A DNA stretch of 10,366 nt from Alphaproteobacteria bacterium (GTDB lineage Bacteria; Pseudomonadota; Alphaproteobacteria; Micropepsales; Micropepsaceae). Positions 5,740-10,366 of this stretch are shown here, piece after piece; the first letter of the stretch is position 1, and each line of letters starts with the position of its first letter. The notes under the pieces are model-generated. The model was not told where the DNA came from, made no database searches, and saw only the letters and a program-made list of their open reading frames with translations. Made by a program: the position numbers and the translations under genes. Location: NCBI GenBank assembly GCA_028869355.1, contig JAGWSK010000180.1, forward strand, positions 1 through 10,366, given 5' to 3'.

Positions 5740-6864
5740 TCAGACGGCGCTGCCCCAGACTTCCGTCGCCGTCTCGACGATCAATTCCAGTTTGCGCCGC
5801 TCGACATCTTCGGTGATGCGGTTGCCGTGATGGGTGCTGGCAAAACCACATTGCGGCGACAGGCAGAGTTGTTCCAGCGGAAAATATTTCGCGGCTTCAT
5901 CAATCCGCCGCTTCAAATCGTCCTTGTTCTCCAATTCGGAGTTTTTCGAACTCACGATGCCGAGCACGACACGCTTGTCGCGCGGGATGGCCTGCAGCGG
6001 CTCGAAACCGCCGGCACGTTCTGTGTCGAATTCGAGGAAATATCCGTCCACTGAGGGCTGCGCGAACGCTTTGGCGGCAACGCGGTCATATCCGCCTTCG
6101 GCCATCCACATGCTCTGAAAATTGCCGCGGCAGGTATGGACGGTGACCGTCATGCCCTCCGGCGCGCCTGCTGCGATGCGGTCGACCACGCGCGCGTAAT
6201 CGGCGATCAAACGGTCTGCGTTCAGGCCATCTGCGGCGATCCGGTCACGGATTGTCTGGTCGCAGAGAAAGGCAAAGCTGATCTCGTCGAGTTGCAGGTA
6301 AGTGCAGCCTGCTGCGGCGAGGTCCGAGATTTCTTCATGGAAGGCGCGGACAATGTCATCCCAGAATTCATCGATGTCGGGATACGCCTCCGGACTCACG
6401 GTTTTGCTGCCCCCGCGCATATGCACCCAGGTGGGCGAGGGGATGCAGACTTTCGCAGTCCGGCTGGTCACGGATTTCAGAAAGCGGAATGTGTCCAGCA
6501 TGATCGGCCGGCTGCGCCGTACTTTGCCCGAGACCGACAGCATCGAACGAGTCTCTCCGGTCGTTCCATCACTTCCGCGAAACGACAGCGCATAGCTGGT
6601 GTGCGTCGGAACGATTCCGTCGAGTGCCGACATGAAATCGACGAGATAATGGCCGCGGCGAAACTCGCCGTCGGTAATCGATTGCAATCCAGCCCGTTCC
6701 TGCAAAGCCACGGCGTCGCGAATTGCAGAATCTTCAGCCGCGCGCAGTTCGGCAGCCGCAATCCGGCCTTTTTCTGCGCTTGCGCGCACCTCGCGCAGCG
6801 CGGCAGGGCGCAACAGACTTCCCACATGGTCGGCGCGATAGGGAGGCCCGCCAGGATTTCTCAT
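5740..6864 (-). CDS. Short MetE-like (cobalamin-independent methionine synthase family) methyltransferase
   Basis: The protein has 374 residues, corresponding only to the C-terminal catalytic barrel of MetE (about 750 residues in the full enzyme). The expected zinc ligands are present: His243 and Cys245 (VHTCRGN), Glu279 (FLEFDTERAG) and Cys339 (LSPQCGF). Other family stretches are ADHVGSLLRP at the start, ITDGEFRRGHYLVDF, YLQLDEISF and LGIVSSKNSELENKDDL. Family members transfer methyl (or similar) groups to a thiol such as homocysteine. Because the N-terminal folate-binding half is missing, the methyl donor and even the product are uncertain: it could be a folate-independent methionine synthase or an enzyme with another thiol acceptor. 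It follows atpF with a TGA-A-ATG junction and so is probably translated from the F0 operon transcript. The gene is convergent with aspS with a 5-nt gap and no terminator visible between them. Confidence 0.85.
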   Translation of the reverse strand: MRNPGGPPYRADHVGSLLRPAALREVRASAEKGRIAAAELRAAEDSAIRDAVALQERAGLQSITDGEFRRGHYLVDFMSALDGIVPTHTSYALSFRGSDGTTGETRSMLSVSGKVRRSRPIMLDTFRFLKSVTSRTAKVCIPSPTWVHMRGGSKTVSPEAYPDIDEFWDDIVRAFHEEISDLAAAGCTYLQLDEISFAFLCDQTIRDRIAADGLNADRLIADYARVVDRIAAGAPEGMTVTVHTCRGNFQSMWMAEGGYDRVAAKAFAQPSVDGYFLEFDTERAGGFEPLQAIPRDKRVVLGIVSSKNSELENKDDLKRRIDEAAKYFPLEQLCLSPQCGFASTHHGNRITEDVERRKLELIVETATEVWGSAV

Positions 6865-6865
6865 T

Positions 6866-7360
6866 TCACTGCAATCGGCCTTGAATCTCGGCGATCGATT
6901 TTTTCACCAATTCGGCCGCGCGATTCTCGTCCAGTTTGTGGGTGATGAGTCTTTCTGCTGCTGCAACCGCGGTGTTCGCTGCCACCGCGCGGATGTCGGC
7001 AAGCGCATGGGCCTCGGCTTGCGCGATCTTGTCCTCTGCCTGCCTGGCCCGGCGCGCGATCTGCGCCGATGCGGCGGCGCGCGCCTCGGCAGCAAAACGT
7101 TCGGCTTCCGCACGGGCTTCCGCGAGAATGCCCTGAGCTTCGCTTTCTGCTGCCGCCTGTTTTTGCCGATATTGCGCAAACAGGGCTTCGGCTTCCGAAC
7201 GCAGCCGGCGGGCCTCTTCGATTTCATGCGCGATGGCCGCCGCGCGCCTGTCGAGTGTGTTGGCCGAGCTCTGGGGAACGCGCTTATAAAAAATAAACGC
7301 CAGGAATATTGCCGTGCCGACGGCCACCCAGAATTCGGGGTCGCTGAGAAATGCACTCAT
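6866..7360 (-). CDS. atpF: ATP synthase F0 subunit b
   Basis: The protein has 164 residues. One N-terminal membrane helix (FWVAVGTAIFLAFIFYKRVP, residues 10-29) is followed by a long Ala/Glu/Arg-rich helix with no prolines or breaks, typical of the peripheral stalk that holds F1 against rotation. It starts with ATG at 7360, overlapping the stop of the preceding b' gene by four bases (ATGA), so translation is coupled. It is the last F0 gene in the operon, and its stop is one base before the MetE-like start. It is assigned as b rather than b' by order (b' precedes b in alphaproteobacteria) and by the short N-terminus before the membrane helix. Confidence 0.92.
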   Translation of the reverse strand: MSAFLSDPEFWVAVGTAIFLAFIFYKRVPQSSANTLDRRAAAIAHEIEEARRLRSEAEALFAQYRQKQAAAESEAQGILAEARAEAERFAAEARAAASAQIARRARQAEDKIAQAEAHALADIRAVAANTAVAAAERLITHKLDENRAAELVKKSIAEIQGRLQ

Positions 7361-7896
7361 TCGGCCGCCTGCAATTGGGTGATGGCGCCCGCCGCTTCAT
7401 CAGCGCCGACCTGTGTTCCGATCAGCCGCGCAACGATGTCGGCGGCCGCTTCCGCGGCAGCCGGCCGCAGATTGGCCAATGCGCGCGCCCGTTCAGCAGA
7501 CACACGCTCCTCAGCCGTTTTCATCGTCGCTTGCATTTCGGCTTCCGCCTTGGCTTTCAAACCATCAAGAGTGCCGCCGACCGTTTTGCGGTTTTCGGCG
7601 AGGACCTGTTGTGCGCGGCTGCGCGCATTCGCCAATTCGGCTTCGTAGCCCGCAAGCGCGGCGGCCGCCTGTTGGCGCATTTTCTCGGCGATCCCCAGAT
7701 CGCCTTCGATGCGATTCCTGCGCTCCCGGAGAATACCCTCGATCATTGGCAGTGTGACGCGCCAAAAAAACAGGAACAAAAGACCAAAGGTGATGACCAG
7801 CCAGAAAAGCTGGGCCGGATACCAGGTGACGTCCAATTGCGGCAGCCCTGTCTTCGGGGCTGCCTGCGTCGCCGCATTAAGGGCTTCCGCCGCCAT
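7357..7896 (-). CDS. atpF2: ATP synthase F0 subunit b' (second peripheral-stalk subunit)
   Basis: The protein has 179 residues. A 25-residue N-terminal extension containing GLPQLD leads into a single membrane helix, TWYPAQLFWLVITFGLLFLF (about 24-43). The FWRVTLPMIEGILRERRNRI stretch characteristic of b/b' subunits comes next, then a long charged coiled helix. Photosynthetic and many other alphaproteobacteria build the stator stalk from a b-b' heterodimer, and the pair here fits that. It starts 6 nt after the atpE stop and overlaps the b gene by four bases. Gene naming is inconsistent in databases (atpG, atpX and atpF2 are all used). Confidence 0.9.
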   Translation of the reverse strand: MAAEALNAATQAAPKTGLPQLDVTWYPAQLFWLVITFGLLFLFFWRVTLPMIEGILRERRNRIEGDLGIAEKMRQQAAAALAGYEAELANARSRAQQVLAENRKTVGGTLDGLKAKAEAEMQATMKTAEERVSAERARALANLRPAAAEAAADIVARLIGTQVGADEAAGAITQLQAAE

Positions 7897-7902
7897 CGCC
7901 GG

Positions 7903-8133
7903 TTAAGTGAACAGAATGATGAACGCCATCACGACGCCCAGGAGACCGGTAAACTCGGTAAGCGCGAATCCAACCATCAGATTGGTGAATTGACTCTGGG
8001 CCGCGCCGGGGTTGCGCAAGGCCCCGGAGATGTAATTGCCGAAAATGGTGCCGATACCGACGCCCGCGCCGATCAGCGCGATCGTGGCAAGACCGGCGCC
8101 AATCAATCTGGCCGCCATAATTTCATCAGGCAT
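7903..8133 (-). CDS. atpE: ATP synthase F0 subunit c (proton-carrying ring subunit)
   Basis: The protein has 76 residues forming two membrane helices. Helix 1 carries the glycine ladder GAGVGIG (22-28), which packs the ring tightly. The polar loop has the conserved Arg40-Asn41-Pro42 (ISGALRNP). Helix 2 has the essential ion-binding carboxylate as Glu60 (VGFALTEFTGLL). Nothing suggests a sodium-type site, but I did not test this residue by residue. A strong Shine-Dalgarno sequence, GGGGAG (8141-8146 on the minus strand), lies 7 nt before the ATG. It is the strongest in the operon, which fits the need for many c copies per complex. The atpB stop is 21 nt upstream. Confidence 0.97.
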   Translation of the reverse strand: MPDEIMAARLIGAGLATIALIGAGVGIGTIFGNYISGALRNPGAAQSQFTNLMVGFALTEFTGLLGVVMAFIILFT

Positions 8134-8140
8134 TCTGAAA

Positions 8141-8146
8141 CTCCCC
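8141..8146 (-). promoter_or_regulatory. Strong Shine-Dalgarno sequence of atpE
   Basis: On the minus strand this reads GGGGAG, 7 nt before the atpE ATG at 8133. It is the best ribosome-binding site among the F0 genes, where the other junctions are overlaps or very short gaps. Confidence 0.75.
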
Positions 8147-8154
8147 TGTTTGGA

Positions 8155-8928
8155 TCAATGGTGCGGTGGATGCAGTGCATCGTTGAGATAAATGCAGGTC
8201 AGGATGGCAAACACATAAGCCTGCAAGAATCCGATCAGGAATTCGAGCGCAGACGTGGCGCTTATCGCGAGCAGCGGCCCAATCGACAAGAAGGAAAGGG
8301 CGCCGCCTGCAGCAGCAATGGCGACGACAAAACCGCCAAACACGTTGAGCATGGTGTGGCCGGCCATCATGTTGGCGGCAAGCCGCACGGAATGGCTGAT
8401 CGGACGGCTGAAAAAAGAGAAGATTTCGATCGGAACAAGAAGGATCAGCATCCACCACGGCACATTCGGCGCGAAGATGCGGAAAAAGGCGAATCCGTTG
8501 CGGAAAATGCCGAGGACAATCACCATCAGGAAAATGAAGATCGCCAAAGCGAATGTGACGATGATGTGGCTGGTCACGGTGAATGGGCCGATGGGCGGAT
8601 AGAGCCCGAGCGGCAGCAACCCGTACAAATTCGCGAACAGAACGAAGAAAAACACCGTAAACACGAAAGGAAAATATTTCAGGCCTTCGACGCCACAGAC
8701 CGATTGGAGCATGTTGCCGATCATCGCATGGCTCATTTCGACAACCGACTGCAATCGATTAGGGACCAACCGGCGCGGGGCTGCACCGAGCGTCAACAGC
8801 ACCGCGGCCGAGCCGGCGACGATGCACATCCAGAGCGCGGAATTGGTGAAGGAAACATCGTAACCAAACAGGTGCAGCGGCGGCCCGATCCGCGTGACTG
8901 CGAACTGCTCCAGGGGACTCATCGCCAC
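8155..8928 (-). CDS. atpB: ATP synthase F0 subunit a (proton channel)
   Basis: The protein has 257 residues with about five or six membrane helices. The essential stator arginine is Arg182 in SHSVRLAANMMAGH, matching Arg210 of the E. coli subunit. Other family stretches are FVLFANLYGLLPLG (96-109) and LEFLIGFLQAYVFAILTCIY near the C-terminus, where the conserved Gln lies. With the c ring it forms the two proton half-channels. I chose the GTG at 8928 because an AAGGAA sequence sits about 7 nt upstream. The ATG two codons later (8922) is the alternative and would only remove Met-Ala. The gene starts 4 nt after the atpI stop. Confidence 0.96.
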   Translation of the reverse strand: MAMSPLEQFAVTRIGPPLHLFGYDVSFTNSALWMCIVAGSAAVLLTLGAAPRRLVPNRLQSVVEMSHAMIGNMLQSVCGVEGLKYFPFVFTVFFFVLFANLYGLLPLGLYPPIGPFTVTSHIIVTFALAIFIFLMVIVLGIFRNGFAFFRIFAPNVPWWMLILLVPIEIFSFFSRPISHSVRLAANMMAGHTMLNVFGGFVVAIAAAGGALSFLSIGPLLAISATSALEFLIGFLQAYVFAILTCIYLNDALHPPHH

Positions 8929-8932
8929 TGGT

Positions 8933-9253
8933 CTATTCCTTTCCCGCGTTACTCTCGTTCAGCTCGCGCGCCACCCGTTGCACATTGAGGATTCCGGCGG
9001 CGACGCCAAGCAAAAAACAGACAATCAACAGAATAGGCGACGTACGAAAAACACGGTCTAACGCCCAGCCTATGGCCCCTCCGACAATCACCCCCGCGAG
9101 CAGCTCCGTCACCAGCCTGAACGCAATTCCCATTTGCGAGGGGCTGGCCGGGGGCGATGCCGGCTTTTCTTCCTGTTTCCGTCCGCCACGCGCCTGTTGC
9201 AGCCGCCGTTCCAGCTCATTCAGGCGGTGCATTTCGGGATCGTTTTCGGCCAT
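8933..9253 (-). CDS. atpI: ATP synthase accessory protein I
   Basis: The protein has 106 residues from the ATG at 9253. A charged N-terminus rich in Arg, Glu and Pro is followed by two membrane helices separated by GWALDRVFRTSPILL, the AtpI signature, then CFLLGVAAGILNVQRVARE. AtpI is a small membrane protein thought to help c-ring assembly or cation supply, and it leads F0 operons. A GTG at 9259 is an alternative start adding two residues. Neither start has a clear Shine-Dalgarno sequence, and the start region is covered by a 12-bp palindrome (9258-9269). Confidence 0.9.
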   Translation of the reverse strand: MAENDPEMHRLNELERRLQQARGGRKQEEKPASPPASPSQMGIAFRLVTELLAGVIVGGAIGWALDRVFRTSPILLIVCFLLGVAAGILNVQRVARELNESNAGKE

Positions 9254-9257
9254 GCGC

Positions 9258-9289
9258 ACCAGCGCTGGTCAATCAATCGCGGGGACCAG
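9258..9289 (-). promoter_or_regulatory. Leader of atpI with overlapping, mutually exclusive hairpins
   Basis: A perfect 12-bp palindrome, ACCAGCGCTGGT (9258-9269), lies just before the atpI start. One half of it (CTGGTC, 9265-9270) is also complementary to GACCAG at 9284-9289, giving a 6-bp stem with a 13-nt loop. In the RNA the two pairings share bases and cannot form together. The segment lies inside the predicted 55-nt untranslated leader. A regulatory role is inference only. Confidence 0.35.
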
Positions 9290-9314
9290 GACAGAACTGC
9301 CCAAAGGCGCGCGG

Positions 9315-9343
9315 ACCATAGGGGCGGGCAGGTTTTGTGTCAA
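9315..9343 (-). promoter_or_regulatory. Sigma70-type promoter of the F0 ATP synthase operon
   Basis: On the minus strand a perfect -35 box TTGACA (9338-9343) is followed after exactly 17 nt by TATGGT (9315-9320, four of six consensus bases). Transcription would start near 9308, giving a leader of about 55 nt before atpI. It lies in the 153-nt gap between the transpeptidase gene and atpI, where an operon promoter is expected. No convincing terminator for the upstream gene was found in this gap. Confidence 0.7.
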
Positions 9344-9406
9344 GAAATTGGCCTGCGCCTAAATGTCTGTTTTTTCAGTCATTCCCGCGTGAATCGCAAT
9401 CGCAAC

Positions 9407-9916
9407 TCAACCTGCGACAATCAGTCTGTCGCCGGCCCGGAGCTGGGCCAAAGCCTCCAGCAGATCGTCGCGCAACAGCGCGACGCAGCCCGCGGTTGGT
9501 TTGAAACCGGCGGACGCGACATGCACAAAAATCGCGCTGCCTTTTCCCGGCACGACCGGGGCATCATTGAAGCCGACGACAACGATGACATCATAAGCAT
9601 CATCGTCGCGCCATAGGCGTTCATTGACCGTGGCGTAAGGCAGGCGGACCAGACGATTGTAATTGGGATCGCCGGGAATATCGCACCAGGCATCATCCGA
9701 TTCGATTTTTTCGACTGGGAGAATGGTTTTGGGCGGCGTCTCCAGCCGGTCTGCGCGATACAGCACGCGCCGCAGCGGCCATCGCCCGGCGGGCGTAATG
9801 CCGTCGCCCTCGCGGTGCTTGGCTGCAATTCCGCCACGACCGATTGCGCAGCGCCGCGGTCCCGCGCCCCATTCCGCGGCAAAACCGATTCCCTGCTGCG
9901 TGACAATGATGTCCAT
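9407..9916 (-). CDS. L,D-transpeptidase catalytic-domain protein (YkuD family)
   Basis: The protein has 169 residues. It carries the YkuD active-site pattern: His132 in GSAIFVHVA and the nucleophile Cys144 in TAGCVALLRDDLLEAL. The [ST]xGC form with Ala in place of the usual His is, as I recall, common in the single-domain proteobacterial branch (COG3786-like). Earlier stretches include GDGITPAGRWPLRRVLYR and DAWCDIPGDPNYNRLVRLPY, also typical of this branch. The classical family makes 3-3 peptidoglycan cross-links or attaches proteins to the wall. No signal peptide or membrane segment is visible at the N-terminus, so its location and exact substrate are uncertain. It starts 6 nt after the ribA stop and is probably cotranscribed with it. 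Confidence 0.85.
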   Translation of the reverse strand: MDIIVTQQGIGFAAEWGAGPRRCAIGRGGIAAKHREGDGITPAGRWPLRRVLYRADRLETPPKTILPVEKIESDDAWCDIPGDPNYNRLVRLPYATVNERLWRDDDAYDVIVVVGFNDAPVVPGKGSAIFVHVASAGFKPTAGCVALLRDDLLEALAQLRAGDRLIVAG

Positions 9917-9922
9917 GGTGCT

Positions 9923-10366
9923 TCAGAAGAGATGTCCGGCCTTCGTGGCTTTGGTGCGCAGATATTCGCGATTGTGGATGTTGTCGGGAAAATGATGCGG
10001 CACCCGCGCGACCACCTCAATTCCGGCGGCCTGGAGCGCCGCCATTTTCTGCGGGTTGTTGGTCAGCAAACGGACTTTCTGAAACCCGAGGATACGCAGC
10101 ATTCTGGCCGCAATCGCGTAGAGCCGCTCATCCTCCTCAAATCCGAGCCGGCGATTGGACTCCAGCGTGTCATATCCTTCGTCCTGCAGCCGGTAGGCCC
10201 GCAGCTTATTCATCAGTCCGATGCCGCGTCCCTCCTGCGCGAGATAGAGCAGAACTCCGCCGCCACTTGCAGAAATGGTCTTGATCGCGCCCCGCAACTG
10301 ATCGCCGCAGTCGCATCTCAGCGAAGCCAGCAGATCGCCGGTGAAACATTCTGAATGCAGCCGTGC
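9923..10366 (-). CDS. ribA: GTP cyclohydrolase II, C-terminal part (5' end outside the window)
   Basis: The frame is open to the right edge, giving 147 visible codons. It begins inside the core at RLHSECFTGDLLASLRCDCG, which contains the three zinc-binding cysteines (Cys-X10-Cys-X-Cys). The catalytic stretch YLAQEGRGIGLMNKLRAYRL with its essential arginine follows, then DTLESNRRLGF and VRLLTNNPQKMAAL. The enzyme opens GTP to the pyrimidine that starts riboflavin synthesis. Since the N-terminus is cut off, I cannot tell a stand-alone RibA from a RibB-RibA fusion. A TTG at 10297 is not the start, because conserved zinc ligands lie upstream of it. Confidence 0.95.
   Translation of the reverse strand, partial: ARLHSECFTGDLLASLRCDCGDQLRGAIKTISASGGGVLLYLAQEGRGIGLMNKLRAYRLQDEGYDTLESNRRLGFEEDERLYAIAARMLRILGFQKVRLLTNNPQKMAALQAAGIEVVARVPHHFPDNIHNREYLRTKATKAGHLF

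Noticed and set aside
7351..8988. A 545-codon open frame on the plus strand across atpF, b', atpE and atpB
   Set aside because: It is antisense to four clear F0 genes with intact motifs. The predicted protein is charged and repetitive with no recognisable domain. Long antisense frames are common opposite GC-rich coding sequence.
9370..9409. An intrinsic terminator after the L,D-transpeptidase gene
   Set aside because: On the minus strand there is only a 4-bp stem and an A-run rather than a T-run.
10298..10366. TTG at 10297 as the ribA start
   Set aside because: The frame is open to the window edge, and the upstream codons encode the conserved zinc-binding segment RLHSEC...RCDCG.

Overview
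This is about 10.4 kb of GC-rich chromosome, almost certainly from an alphaproteobacterium. The signs are a separate F0 ATP synthase operon ordered atpI-atpB-atpE-b'-b, with both b' and b subunits and no F1 genes next to them; an alphaproteobacterial-type AspRS beside an RNase D; and scpA/scpB overlapping by four bases. I cannot place it to family. All identifications come from reading motifs; no database search was run.

Layout from left to right. (1) Plus strand, 1-2255: the 3' end of scpA, then scpB (chromosome segregation), then a TetA-like MFS transporter. (2) Minus strand, 2407-3570: rnd (RNase D), convergent with the transporter. (3) Plus strand, 3929-5734: aspS, divergent from rnd. (4) Minus strand, 5740-9253: the F0 operon (atpI, atpB, atpE, b', b) followed one base later by a short MetE-like methyltransferase. 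The tail of this operon is convergent with aspS, with a 5-nt gap. A good sigma70-type promoter for the operon lies at 9315-9343. (5) Minus strand, 9407-10366: ribA (GTP cyclohydrolase II, cut by the window edge) followed by a YkuD-type L,D-transpeptidase. The genes are mostly housekeeping: segregation, RNA maturation, tRNA charging, ATP synthesis, riboflavin and cell wall.

The most unusual content is in two intergenic regions flanking rnd. Each holds one copy of a composite palindromic element: copy A at 2252-2418 (167 nt) and copy B at 3681-3918 (238 nt). Each copy is two related hairpin units of 76-78 nt in opposite orientation, joined by a 13-nt linker. The copies have equal segment lengths except that B carries a precise 71-nt insertion, itself made of two inverted small hairpins. 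Stem differences between the copies include four paired (compensatory) changes. Copy A supplies the stop codons of both convergent genes, and copy B ends within the aspS ribosome-binding region. This looks like a REPIN- or MITE-type element family. No transposase is in the window, and I see no defence system, CRISPR array, tRNA, rRNA or prophage.
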